A stretch of 57,139 nt of DNA, taken from contig CANJPZ010000015.1 of the NCBI GenBank assembly GCA_947476325.1, positions 1-57,139 of the forward strand, given 5' to 3'. Positions 8,866 through 16,787 of the stretch are shown one piece after another (positions within the stretch are counted from its first letter, which is position 1; each line of letters begins with the position of its first letter). The position numbers and the translations under genes are program-made. The notes beneath the pieces are model-generated. The model had not been told where the DNA came from. It ran no database searches and saw only the letters and a program-made list of their open reading frames with translations. The stretch comes from Caulobacteraceae bacterium (GTDB lineage: Bacteria > Pseudomonadota > Alphaproteobacteria > Caulobacterales > Caulobacteraceae).

Positions 8866-10005
8866 ATGAACCGCTCGACCAAAGTCCTGGCGCTGCTGCT
8901 GTGCGCAGCGCCCCTGGCTATTCCGCTGCAGCTGCAGGCCCAGACCAGGGCCGCGGCGCCCAAGGCGGCCAGGGCCAGCACCTATGCGGCGCCCCGCAAC
9001 AGCTTCGGCCAGCCGGACCTGGGCGGCCACTGGACCAACGCCAGCATCACCAAGGAATCGCGCCCGGCGGGCCTGGGCAACCGGCTCGTCTACACGCCTG
9101 CCGAAGTGGCTGATCTTGAAGGCGTGGTGCAGCGCGAGGTCGAGGTCGGCAACCGGCCGTCCGATCCCACCAAGGGCGCGCCCAGCAAGGGCGGCGATCC
9201 CATTCCGACCGGCATCCGCCAGGAGCTCTATCTGGGCGGCGGCGGCAACACCGGTGGCTATGACCGTGGATGGCTTGATCCGGGCGCGGCGGTGATGCGG
9301 GTGCACGGCGAGCCGCGCACCTCAATCCTGACCACACCCGACGGCCGGGCGCCGGCGCGCAAGACTGTAGCCGGCGCTGCGCCGGTTCCGGGGCGTGGCG
9401 GCGGCGGTGGGGGAGGCGGCGTGAATTCCGGCGGGCCGACCGACAATCCCGAACAACGCTCGCTGGGCGATCGCTGCATCCTGTCCTTCGGCCGCAACGC
9501 CGGCCCGCCCATGCTGGCCAACGGATTCTACAACAACAACTACCAGATCGTGCAGTCGAAGGACGCCGTCGCCATCCGCACCGAGATGGTCCACGACACC
9601 CGCGTCGTTCGCCTGAACGGCAAGCACCGCACCGACGGCGTGCGGCCCTATTTCGGGGATTCGATCGGCCACTGGGAAGGTCAGACCCTGGTGGTCGAGA
9701 CCACCAACATTCCGCAGAGCCAAGCCTATAACGGCTCGTGGCAGAACCTGACGGTGACCGAGAAGTTCACTCGCGTCAGTCCGACGCGCCTGTTCTACCA
9801 GTACACCATCACCGACCCGACCCTGTGGGACGCGCCCTGGGGCGGCGAGTACGAATTCGCGGCCCTGCCGACCGGCCAGCACGTCGAGGAATACGCCTGT
9901 CACGAGGGCAACTACGCCCTTGAGGACATCCTGGCCGGCGCCCGCGCCGAAGACCGGGCGGCGGCGACACGTGCGGCGGCGACCCCGGCGGCGAGCGCCC
10001 GCTAG
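8866..10005 (+). CDS. Secreted protein of unknown function, EYACHEGNY family, paralogue 1
   Basis: About 379 residues. A signal peptide (MNRSTKVLALLLCAAPLAI) probably ends at LQAQ. The start at 8866 is chosen because GAGGAG lies 6 bases upstream; the ATG at 8860 is too close to it. Conserved blocks are GQPDLGGHWTNA, GEPRTS-LTTPDGR, RCILSFGRNAGPPM, GFYNNNY, HWEGQTLVVETTNIP, AYNGSWQNLTVTEKFTRV and a C-terminal EYACHEGNYALEDILAGARAED. A Gly-rich linker sits in the middle. A second copy is at 38245. I recall this family as widespread in Proteobacteria and Acidobacteria but uncharacterised. No catalytic motif is evident. Confidence 0.85.
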   Translation: MNRSTKVLALLLCAAPLAIPLQLQAQTRAAAPKAARASTYAAPRNSFGQPDLGGHWTNASITKESRPAGLGNRLVYTPAEVADLEGVVQREVEVGNRPSDPTKGAPSKGGDPIPTGIRQELYLGGGGNTGGYDRGWLDPGAAVMRVHGEPRTSILTTPDGRAPARKTVAGAAPVPGRGGGGGGGGVNSGGPTDNPEQRSLGDRCILSFGRNAGPPMLANGFYNNNYQIVQSKDAVAIRTEMVHDTRVVRLNGKHRTDGVRPYFGDSIGHWEGQTLVVETTNIPQSQAYNGSWQNLTVTEKFTRVSPTRLFYQYTITDPTLWDAPWGGEYEFAALPTGQHVEEYACHEGNYALEDILAGARAEDRAAATRAAATPAASAR

Positions 10006-10038
10006 GGGGCCAATCGACCTTCCCGCCCGATCCGACTC

Positions 10039-10144
10039 TTCCGACCGTCCCCGCGCAGGCGGGGACCCAGCCGGTTTGTAAGCCTGGCTGCGGAGGAGGT
10101 GGCGGGTTGGCTATGGGTCCCCGCCTTCGCGGGGACAGTCGGTT
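10039..10144. repeat. REP-like inverted palindrome pair, copy B
   Basis: Same design as copy A at 4646: CCGACCGTCCCCGCGCAGGC begins the first palindrome and GGGTCCCCGCCTTCGCGGGG forms the second, in inverted orientation, with ~55 bp of unlike DNA between. It lies between two convergent genes (10005 and 10171), a usual REP position, where it could act as a bidirectional mRNA 3'-end structure. Confidence 0.87.
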
Positions 10145-10170
10145 GAATGCAGACTGAATGTTGATGGATC

Positions 10171-11013
10171 CTAGGGGGCCAGACCGGCGGCGCGGATAAC
10201 CTCCGCCGCGCTGGCGCCCTTGGCCCGTATCTCGCGCAGGGTTTCAGCCAGGTCGCGTTTTGCCAGTCGCTTGCCGTCCGCCCCGATCAGCAGCCGGTGG
10301 TGGCTGTAGGCCGGTGTCGGCAAGCCCAGCAGCGCCTGCAGAAGGCGCTGGATGTGGGTCGCCTCGAACAGGTCTTCGCCGCGGATGACTCGGGTGATTC
10401 CCTGCAGTGCGTCGTCGTGGACCACGGCAAGATGATAGGCGACCCCGACGTCCTTGCGAGCCAGGACGATGTCGCCGGCCCGTTCAGGTCTGGCCTTTAC
10501 GCGCCCGGCGCCGGCATCGACAAAATCCAGCTCACTCCAGGCAGGACCCAGGGCCGCTTTCGCCGCGTCCAGCGACAGGCGCCAGGCGAAGGGCTCGCCG
10601 GCCGCCAGGCGAGCGGCCTCGTCCGCCGCGGCAAGCGGGGCTCCGCGGAACGCCTCTTCGGGGCCGTGCGGCGCGCTGGCCATGGCCTCAAGCACGTCCT
10701 TGCGCGTGCGAAAGCAGCGGTAGGCAAGGCCCCGTTCGATCAGGCGGTCCAGCGCCGCGCGATAGTCCGCCATGTGTTCGGACTGGCGGCGGACGGGCTG
10801 TTCCCAGGTCAAACCCAGCCAGGTCAGATCTTCGAGTATCGCGGCTTCAAAGGCGGGGCGGCAGCGGGTGGCGTCGATGTCTTCGATGCGCAGGATGAAG
10901 CGGCCGGCGGCGCTCTGCGCGGCCCGAAAGGCGGTCAGGGCTGAACAGGCGTGGCCCAGATGAAGGTAGCCGGTGGGGGATGGTGCAAAGCGGGTGACGA
11001 GGCCTGGCGTCAC
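10171..11013 (-). CDS. gluQ: Glutamyl-Q tRNA(Asp) synthetase
   Basis: Truncated glutamyl-tRNA synthetase paralogue that attaches Glu to queuosine in tRNA(Asp). It has the HIGH-like motif TRFAPSPTGYLHLGHA at the N-terminus, IEDIDATRCR, and the KMSKS-like LAKRD near the end, and lacks the anticodon-binding domain. The start is set at GTG (11013), overlapping the tetR stop as GTGA; the open frame continues to 11139 but only as a shadow of tetR. About 280 residues, as usual. Co-transcription with the TetR gene upstream is likely. Confidence 0.9.
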   Translation of the reverse strand: MTPGLVTRFAPSPTGYLHLGHACSALTAFRAAQSAAGRFILRIEDIDATRCRPAFEAAILEDLTWLGLTWEQPVRRQSEHMADYRAALDRLIERGLAYRCFRTRKDVLEAMASAPHGPEEAFRGAPLAAADEAARLAAGEPFAWRLSLDAAKAALGPAWSELDFVDAGAGRVKARPERAGDIVLARKDVGVAYHLAVVHDDALQGITRVIRGEDLFEATHIQRLLQALLGLPTPAYSHHRLLIGADGKRLAKRDLAETLREIRAKGASAAEVIRAAGLAP

Positions 11014-11624
11014 TTGGGTCCAGGCGGCATCAGTTGGGCCAGAACGGCGCCGTAAAAGGCCTTGTCGCCGCCAAGACGCGCCTTCAGGTCGTCGAACTCG
11101 CGCGAGGCTTCCATCTCGGCCAGGCCGTGGGTCATGCACCAGCCGGCGACCTGGCGCAGTTCAAGCTGCAAGGGATCTGCATGTTCGCCCACCGCTGTGG
11201 TCAGCGCCTTGCGGGTCACGCTGCCCGGTCCTTCGTCGGGTTTGCGGGGCTCGGCGCGGAAGTTCTCTCGCCGGCTGGAGTCGTACATCAGATGATACAG
11301 GGCCCTGTTATCGCGGGCGAAACAGACATAGGCCACGCCCAGGGCGTTGATCCGCTGGTAGGGGTTTTCGACGGAGTCGGAGGCCTGGGCCATGGCGTCG
11401 GCCAGACGTTCAAAGCCCTGGTGGGCGACGGCGGCCAGCAGTTCGTCCTTGTCCTTGAAGTGGTGGTAGGGCGCGGCGGCGGAGACGCCGGCTTCACGGG
11501 CCACCGCGCGCAGGGACAGGGCGTTGGGGCCTTCGCGCTCAAGGATGCGCTCGGCGGCGGCGACAAGGCCGCGCCTGAGGTCACCGTGATGATAGGGACG
11601 CGGCTCTTCGGCCTTGCTGGACAT
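11010..11624 (-). CDS. TetR/AcrR-family transcriptional regulator
   Basis: About 204 residues. The N-terminal helix-turn-helix domain reads ...ALSLRAVAREAGVSAAAPYHHFKDKDELLAAVA, typical of TetR. The C-terminal half matches the WHG-type ligand domain (YVCFARDNRALYHLMYD). The start at 11624 (MSSKAEEPRPYHHGDLR) is favoured over 11666. The gene diverges from a 36-residue membrane peptide; three copies of a 13-bp repeat lie between them, so autoregulation and control of that peptide are likely. It overlaps gluQ by GTGA. Confidence 0.9.
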   Translation of the reverse strand: MSSKAEEPRPYHHGDLRRGLVAAAERILEREGPNALSLRAVAREAGVSAAAPYHHFKDKDELLAAVAHQGFERLADAMAQASDSVENPYQRINALGVAYVCFARDNRALYHLMYDSSRRENFRAEPRKPDEGPGSVTRKALTTAVGEHADPLQLELRQVAGWCMTHGLAEMEASREFDDLKARLGGDKAFYGAVLAQLMPPGPK

Positions 11625-11685
11625 CCTGCTCGTTCCTCTTCGGCCTATTTGTGGCCGTTGGGTCACACCCTAGCGCGTTATCCAA

Positions 11686-11744
11686 ACGCCGTAAAGATTA
11701 TCTTGACGCCGTTCAGATGCGTGCTATCTAAGCGCTGTACAGAT
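11686..11744. promoter_or_regulatory. Putative TetR operator with three 13-bp repeats and promoter
   Basis: Direct repeats ACGCCGTAAAGAT (11686), ACGCCGTTCAGAT (11706) and GCGCTGTACAGAT (11732) share CG(C)YGTnnAGAT. The third contains the 8-bp palindrome CTGTACAG. A sigma70-like promoter for the rightward peptide overlaps them: TTGACG at 11703-11708 and TATCTA at 11725-11730, 16 bp apart. Their place between tetR and the peptide gene supports an operator role; binding itself is inferred. Confidence 0.6.
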
Positions 11745-11804
11745 TGGACGTCAGGCCGCTCCCCCGGTCTGACAGCTAGGGGCTCCGGCCCGAGGATGGA
11801 AGTT

Positions 11805-11915
11805 ATGACCAACAATAAAATCATTCGTTTTGAACGGTTTATCGATCGCGGATCGATCCTCATGGTGTTCATGGGCCTGTTTTTGGCCGGCGCGACCCTG
11901 GCTCTCGGCGCGTAG
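11805..11915 (+). CDS. 36-residue single-span membrane peptide
   Basis: Short ORF of 36 residues: a charged N-terminus (MTNNKIIRFERFIDRGS) and a hydrophobic span ILMVFMGLFLAGATLALGA reaching the C-terminus. A GAGG motif lies ~10 bases upstream of the ATG. It is preceded by a promoter with TetR-type repeats and followed by a GC-rich stem. I do not recognise the family. The position opposite a TetR regulator is typical of a regulated target. Coding status is inferred from promoter, RBS and membrane-span pattern. Confidence 0.6.
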   Translation: MTNNKIIRFERFIDRGSILMVFMGLFLAGATLALGA

Positions 11916-11917
11916 CG

Positions 11918-11945
11918 CCCTCCCGGCGCGCGCTGGCGCGGAGGG
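11918..11945 (+). terminator. GC-rich hairpin after the membrane peptide
   Basis: CCCTCC (11918-11923) pairs with GGAGGG (11940-11945), with further GCGC pairing inside. It starts 3 bases after the peptide stop. No T run follows, so it is only a possible terminator. The remaining ~190 bp up to the HNH gene show no other feature. Confidence 0.45.
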
Positions 11946-12136
11946 GCTGTCCACCTCTCACAGATTTTGGACGGCCCTTCCTGACGGCAAAAAGTCCGAT
12001 GCGGTTGAAGCCGTCACAATATCGGGCTTATGCTGCTGGCGAAGGATCGCCGGTCCAGCGATTCCCGATGAACTAAGGGGAGCCCGGTCTTCAGGTTCAG
12101 CGCGGTCATCCATAGTCCGGCCCGGTGGGGCTGGTG

Positions 12137-12700
12137 ATGCTGCAGGCGGCGGAAAAAGCGCTGACGGGCTATCCCGCGCTGGTGCTCAACGCCGACTATC
12201 GGCCGCTGTCCTATTACCCCCTGTCGCTCTGGCCCTGGCAGGATGTCATCAAGGCGGTATTTCTCGACCGGGTCGATGTCATCGCCACCTACGATACCCT
12301 GGTTCATTCCCCCACATTTGAAATGCGCCTGCCCAGCGTGGTGTCGCTGCGCCAGTATGTGCGCCAGGACCGCTCGCCGGCCTTCACCCGTTTCAATGTC
12401 TTTCTGCGCGACGGCTTTGCCTGTCAGTACTGCGGCCGAGGCGAGGACTTGACGTTTGACCACGTGACGCCCCGCTCGAAGGGTGGGCGCACGACCTGGG
12501 AAAACATTGTCGCAGCCTGTGCGCCCTGCAACCTGACCAAGGGCGGGCGTACCCCGCAGGAAGCGCGGATGTTCCCGCGCCAGGCGCCGCGCCGCCCCGA
12601 TCACTTCCAGCTGCTGGAACGCGGCCGCCAGTTCCCACCGGGCCACCTGCACGAAAGCTGGCTGGACTACCTGTACTGGGACGCCGGTCTGGATCCCTAA
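12137..12700 (+). CDS. HNH endonuclease family protein
   Basis: About 187 residues. The C-terminal half carries a complete HNH module: zinc knuckle CQYCG, DHVTPRSKGG containing the catalytic His, and CAPCNLTKGG. The N-terminal half (ALVLNADYRPLSYYPLSLW...) is conserved in the HNH proteins widely present as single chromosomal genes in alphaproteobacteria. The ATG at 12137 is chosen over GTG at 12125. The function of this lineage is not established. The 3' end overlaps coq7 (convergent) by 4 bp. Confidence 0.87.
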   Translation: MLQAAEKALTGYPALVLNADYRPLSYYPLSLWPWQDVIKAVFLDRVDVIATYDTLVHSPTFEMRLPSVVSLRQYVRQDRSPAFTRFNVFLRDGFACQYCGRGEDLTFDHVTPRSKGGRTTWENIVAACAPCNLTKGGRTPQEARMFPRQAPRRPDHFQLLERGRQFPPGHLHESWLDYLYWDAGLDP

Positions 12701-13260
12701 ACCTTTTCGCTGATCGCGATCGCTGCGCGGCAGCCGGCGCGGATGACGGCGGCCAGCAATGGATAGCCGGGTGCGTCCCGGGCGCCCTCCGCCACCGCCT
12801 GGTCGCGGTGGGCCAGTTCGTCGTCGCGGAACTGGGTCAACTCTGCCGCCAGTTCGGGCTCGCGCGCGCCCAGCTCGGCGATCTGGCTGGCGTAGTGGTC
12901 TTCAATCACGGTTTCGACAGCCTCGGTGCAGGCATGCGCGGCCTTCTCGCCCATCAGGGCCGTTCCGGCGCCGAGCGCGAAACCGGCGACCCTCCATAGA
13001 GGGGCCATCAGGGTCGGGCGGACACGGCGCTGGTTCAGGATGGCGTCGAAGCGCGCCAGGTGGGCGGCTTCATGAGCCTCCATCTCCTGCAGCTGGAAGG
13101 CGATCCGGTCCTTGCCGGGCGCCGCGTTCAGCACGGCGCGCTGGCCACGATAGATATGAACCGCGGCCAGCTCTCCGGCGTGATCGACCCGCAGCATTTC
13201 GTCCAGGCGTGCCTTGCCCGCGCCGCGTCCAGGCCGGGGCGGGATCGGCTTGTCGCTCAC
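12697..13260 (-). CDS. coq7: Demethoxyubiquinone hydroxylase
   Basis: Di-iron oxygenase for the penultimate step of ubiquinone synthesis, at the inner membrane. Two ExxH-type iron motifs are visible, MEAHEAAHLARF and DDELAHRDQA, plus ligand Glu residues in LDEMLRVDHAGELAA and AVETVIEDHYASQ. The start is GTG at 13260 (MSDKPIPPRPG), overlapping the dsbB stop as GTGA. About 187 residues, normal for the short bacterial form. Oxygen-dependent, which fits an aerobic organism. Confidence 0.92.
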   Translation of the reverse strand: MSDKPIPPRPGRGAGKARLDEMLRVDHAGELAAVHIYRGQRAVLNAAPGKDRIAFQLQEMEAHEAAHLARFDAILNQRRVRPTLMAPLWRVAGFALGAGTALMGEKAAHACTEAVETVIEDHYASQIAELGAREPELAAELTQFRDDELAHRDQAVAEGARDAPGYPLLAAVIRAGCRAAIAISEKV

Positions 13261-13787
13261 GCCCGCTTGCCCCGGATGGCGGAATAGAGGCTCCAGCCGA
13301 TCAGCTTGGCCGAGATCAGCACGTTCCAGCCGGCCATGGTCAGGCCAAGGCGCCAGACGACGTCTTCGCAGCTGGTGATCTTGGGTTTGACCACGCCGTT
13401 CAACAGGTTGGCGATGTCGGCGGCGCCGACCGGCCCGGCGTGAGGGTCGCTGGCACAGGCCGCGGGCCCTTTCCACCAGCCGGCCTCGGCCCCGGCGTGC
13501 CAGCCGGCCATATAGAGGCTGTAGACAAAGGCGCAGGCCAGCAAGGCGCAAACGATGCGATAGGTGCGCGGACCCAGAGGCGTGCATTCCAGCACGCAGC
13601 CGCCCAGGGCGATCGAGCCGGCGATCCAGTAGACCTCGCGCTGCTTCAGGCAGAGAATGCAGGGAGCCAGGTGCTTAAAGGTTTCAAAATAGTGCGCCAT
13701 GCCCAGCATGAAGGCGCAGGACGCAAGGGCCACCCATGGCCAGTAACGGGCGACGGTGTTCGCGAGGGCGCGGATGGCGGCGATCAT
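13257..13787 (-). CDS. dsbB: DsbB-family disulfide bond formation protein
   Basis: A 176-residue inner-membrane protein with four hydrophobic spans. The first periplasmic cysteine pair is APCILCLKQR (C-x2-C) near residue 42; a second pair is formed by ACASDPH and SCEDV in the second loop. DsbB re-oxidises DsbA and passes electrons to ubiquinone, so coupling to coq7 by a GTGA overlap makes physiological sense. No dsbA is present in the window. Confidence 0.88.
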   Translation of the reverse strand: MIAAIRALANTVARYWPWVALASCAFMLGMAHYFETFKHLAPCILCLKQREVYWIAGSIALGGCVLECTPLGPRTYRIVCALLACAFVYSLYMAGWHAGAEAGWWKGPAACASDPHAGPVGAADIANLLNGVVKPKITSCEDVVWRLGLTMAGWNVLISAKLIGWSLYSAIRGKRA

Positions 13788-13797
13788 GGGAGTCCTT

Positions 13798-14376
13798 TTA
13801 GTGCAGAAGTCCGGCCGCCAGCACCCCCAAAACGATCACCACCAGGATGACGACCGTGACGAGGACCAGCCGCTTTTCGATCACCGGCTGGATGGCGGGC
13901 CCAAATTTCTTGAACAATGCGGCGACGATAAGGAAGCGCAGACCTCGGGTAATGATGGCGGCGCCGACGAACAGGCCGAAATTGAACTTCGCCAGGCCCG
14001 AAGCGATGGTCACCAGCTTGAACGGGATCGGCGTCACGCCCTTGAGCAGGATGACCCAGACGCCCCATTTGGCGAACCCGGCCTGGAACTCGGCCAGGGC
14101 GTGGGGATGGCCAAAGAAGGTCAGGATCGAGACGGCGGCGGGTTGCAGGAACAGTCCAATGGCATAGCCCGCCATGCCACCGATGACGGACGCGACGGTG
14201 CAGATCAGCGCCAGCCGCCAAGCGCGCTCGGGCCTAGCATAGACCATCGGGGCCAGCATGACGTCGGGCGGGATCGGAAACACGGAGGCTTCGACGAAGG
14301 CGACAATGGCCAGCCACAGGCCGGCGTGGCGGCTGGCGGCGAGCCGAAGCACAAGGTCATAGAGCTTTCTGAGCAT
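13798..14376 (-). CDS. YqaA/DedA-like VTT-domain membrane protein
   Basis: About 192 residues, starting at ATG 14376 (MLRKLYDLVLRLAASRHAG). The VTT (SNARE-associated) domain shows the marks EASVFPIPPDVMLAPM and LKGVTPIPFKLVTIASG, with several membrane spans and a C-terminal span. DedA-superfamily proteins include lipid-carrier and phospholipid transporters; the substrate here is unknown. The open frame extends further upstream, but only as out-of-context high-GC coding. Only 20 bp separate it from the divergent gene at 14397. Confidence 0.85.
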   Translation of the reverse strand: MLRKLYDLVLRLAASRHAGLWLAIVAFVEASVFPIPPDVMLAPMVYARPERAWRLALICTVASVIGGMAGYAIGLFLQPAAVSILTFFGHPHALAEFQAGFAKWGVWVILLKGVTPIPFKLVTIASGLAKFNFGLFVGAAIITRGLRFLIVAALFKKFGPAIQPVIEKRLVLVTVVILVVIVLGVLAAGLLH

Positions 14377-14396
14377 GGGCCACCTATATCGAGGCC

Positions 14397-14699
14397 ATGA
14401 GCGAAGGAAAGCGTAATGACGCGCGGCCTGCGGACCCCGTGCTGGCCGCAGCCGCGATGGAAGAGTTGGGACATGCCGCGGCCATGGATTGGGCGGCGCT
14501 GGCGCGTGTGGCGCCCTGGGGTGATTCCTATGAAGGGTTTGCGGCCGACGGCAGCACCGTGACCTTTGAGCGCTCATATGTCTGGGCCGAGGCGATTGGC
14601 GGAGATGTGCTGTGCGAGGTCTCGGTCTTTCGCGGCGAGGCGGGCTTCGAGAACGGTGTCCGCGCCGACTGTTTGATACGGCGGCCCGATTCTGCCTGA
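14397..14699 (+). CDS. Conserved-looking 100-residue protein of unknown function
   Basis: No known domain is recognised. Predicted soluble and acidic, no signal peptide, two cysteines. The middle reads AAMDWAALARVAPWGDSYEGFAADGSTVTFERSYVWAE in outline: a short alpha segment then beta strands. The start has GAGG 3-7 bases upstream. It diverges from the VTT-domain gene. Codon bias (GC-rich third positions) supports real coding. Confidence 0.62.
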   Translation: MSEGKRNDARPADPVLAAAAMEELGHAAAMDWAALARVAPWGDSYEGFAADGSTVTFERSYVWAEAIGGDVLCEVSVFRGEAGFENGVRADCLIRRPDSA

Positions 14700-14829
14700 G
14701 ATCAAAGCGTGAGCCCGGCCGGGCGCCTCAACCTTGGGCGAAACCGGCCAAGGTGACCGTTGTTATCCCGACGGATTGGCGGATCACGTCCAAATCACGC
14801 TCCTCCTCTGTCACGAGGAGGACATCGCG

Positions 14830-15174
14830 ATGAGCCAAAGCGCCGCGCAGGCCCTGGCCGACTATTCACCGCCCGACGACGAAGGCTACGGCCGCTTCTT
14901 GCCCCTGCAACTGGCCCAGACCGCCGAGGCGGCCGGCCGGCTGATCTTTGAAGGCCTGGTGGTGCGCGGTGTCGCAGGCGATGGCCTGACCTCGACCCTG
15001 ATCGACGCTGGTGGTGATCTGCGCCCCGAGGTCGCGCCTCTGGCGCGCGCCTATGAGGCCGCCTTGCTGGTCAACTTTACGCCTGCCGAGGTGGCGATCC
15101 TGCGCCGCCTTCTGGCCCGCGTGGAGGTCGCCGCCTTGAGGCTGGCGACCCCGGCCGTCGGTCAGGCCTCCTGA
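14830..15174 (+). CDS. Small helical protein, unknown, MarR-like C-terminal helix pair
   Basis: 114 residues from the ATG at 14830, which has a strong GAGGAGG 9 bases upstream; the longer frame to 14734 is rejected for that reason. Predicted mostly helical. The C-terminal part, NFTPAEVAILRRLLARVEVAA, resembles the last helices of MarR regulators, but no winged-helix DNA-binding part is visible, so the resemblance may be chance. The 3' end overlaps the convergent phoD-like gene by 13 bp. Confidence 0.65.
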   Translation: MSQSAAQALADYSPPDDEGYGRFLPLQLAQTAEAAGRLIFEGLVVRGVAGDGLTSTLIDAGGDLRPEVAPLARAYEAALLVNFTPAEVAILRRLLARVEVAALRLATPAVGQAS

Positions 15175-16730
15175 GCGCCAGGCCGGCCGGTTTCGACCGC
15201 GAAGGCTTTTACCGTAGAGACTGTGGCCTGTGGGTCCCGCCGGTCGGATACCGCCCGGTGTCGGGTTTCCATGCGGCCGGGTGTCAGGTTCACGGACATG
15301 TAGCCGTGATGGCGGTTGTCGAAATACCTGATGTGCGGATTGGCGGGCATGGCGGCGGCGAGACTGTCGCCGGCCGGGTCTGACGTCACCGCAGCGCCAA
15401 TGAACTCTGTGCCGATGGTCCGGCTGTCAGGCTTGTCGAAATTTGCTTTCAGGTCGGTGGTGAAGCTGGCGTGCATATCGCCGCCGAAGAACACCGGGTT
15501 CCGCAGGCGGCTGGAAGCGACAGCGTTCAGCATGCGCGTTCGGTTCATCTCATAGCCGGACCAGCCTTCGGTGAAGGCGCCCGGCCGCCCTGACGAATCG
15601 GCCTGGGCCATGGGGGCGACAAGCAGGTCCTGCGCGATGAGATTCCATCTGGCCCGGCTGGCGCGGAAACCCTCATAAAGCCAGCGCTCCTGGGCCTGGC
15701 CCAGCATGGAGCGGGCCGGATCATGCAACTCGGTGCAGGTCAGGGGCGCGACATGTCCCCGGCGCGAATTGCCGACGGCGCAGGGCTGAATGCTGCGGTA
15801 CTGGCGCCCGTCCAGCACGGAAATCTGCGCCAGGTCACCAAAGTCGAGCCGGCTGTAGATCCGGAACTCAGGCAGGTTGGCGACGACTGATCGGCGCAGT
15901 GGCATGTGCTCGTAAAACGCCTTGTAGGCCGCCAGGCGCCGGGTCCGGAACTCGGCGGTCGGGATCGTTCCGATCTGGGAGTAGTCGGCGCTGTAGTCGT
16001 TCTGGACCTCATGGTCGTCCCAGGTCACCAGACAGGGCGCCGTGGCGTGCAGCGACTGCAGGTCGGGATCAGTGCGGTAAAGGGCATATCGCCTTCGATA
16101 ATCCGCAAGGGTTCGGCACTCCTCGGGCCGGTCAAAGCGGCGGACCACATCCGTTCGAGAGGCCGCGTATCCGTACTCGTAGATATAGTCACCGAGGAAG
16201 AAAACGAGATCCGGATCCTCGGCGGCCATATGGCGATAGGCGGAGAACCAGCCGGTTTCCCAGTGCGCGCAGGAGGCGATGGCCAGGCGAAGGTGCGACA
16301 GGGGCGCGCCACGGGCCGGCGCGGTGCGCGCCCGGCCAACCGGGCTTTGCTCGCCCTGGGCGGTGAACCGGTACCAGTAGGGCCGGCCGGGCCTGAGACC
16401 GGCAACTTCGACATGGACGGCATGGGCCGACGCGGCGTCGGCGCGCGCCTGTCCCCGGGCGACGATGGCACCCATGACCTCGTCAGTGGACACTTCCCAG
16501 ACGACATCCACCGCGTCGATCAGGCCGCCCTGGCCATCCATCGCCACAGGATCGGGCGCCAGGCGCGTCCAGATAACGAACCCGTCCGGCCACGGTGAGC
16601 CTGAGGCCACGCCGAGGGTAAAGGGCGATGCGGCCGCCTTCGAACGCGAGGAGACGGCCGAACTGACCAGTGCCGCGCCGGCCGCCGCGCCGGCGCTCAT
16701 CAGGGTCCGCCTGTTCAGGAAACCGTCCAT
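15162..16730 (-). CDS. phoD: PhoD-like alkaline phosphatase / phosphodiesterase
   Basis: About 522 residues. The start at 16730 gives a Tat signal peptide (FLNRRTLMSAGAAAGAA). An N-terminal Fn3-like PhoD domain (FTLGVASGSPWPDGFVIWTRLAP) is followed by the metallophosphatase core: LAIASCAHWETG, FFLGDYIYEYG, VTWDDHEVQNDY and FFGGDMHASF. Family members need calcium and iron and release phosphate from esters in the periplasm. It diverges from an OprO/P-type porin with a PhoB-box array between them, so induction by phosphate starvation is likely. Confidence 0.92.
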   Translation of the reverse strand: MDGFLNRRTLMSAGAAAGAALVSSAVSSRSKAAASPFTLGVASGSPWPDGFVIWTRLAPDPVAMDGQGGLIDAVDVVWEVSTDEVMGAIVARGQARADAASAHAVHVEVAGLRPGRPYWYRFTAQGEQSPVGRARTAPARGAPLSHLRLAIASCAHWETGWFSAYRHMAAEDPDLVFFLGDYIYEYGYAASRTDVVRRFDRPEECRTLADYRRRYALYRTDPDLQSLHATAPCLVTWDDHEVQNDYSADYSQIGTIPTAEFRTRRLAAYKAFYEHMPLRRSVVANLPEFRIYSRLDFGDLAQISVLDGRQYRSIQPCAVGNSRRGHVAPLTCTELHDPARSMLGQAQERWLYEGFRASRARWNLIAQDLLVAPMAQADSSGRPGAFTEGWSGYEMNRTRMLNAVASSRLRNPVFFGGDMHASFTTDLKANFDKPDSRTIGTEFIGAAVTSDPAGDSLAAAMPANPHIRYFDNRHHGYMSVNLTPGRMETRHRAVSDRRDPQATVSTVKAFAVETGRPGAQEA

Positions 16731-16787
16731 CTGGCCACTATGCACGGACTGCCGGCCCCGAATAGCGGTCAAGGTTGTCCCCAGCGC

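Noticed and set aside
12759-13850. 363-codon plus-strand frame over coq7 and dsbB
   Set aside because: Arg/Pro/Gly-rich shadow without motifs; both minus-strand genes are secure.
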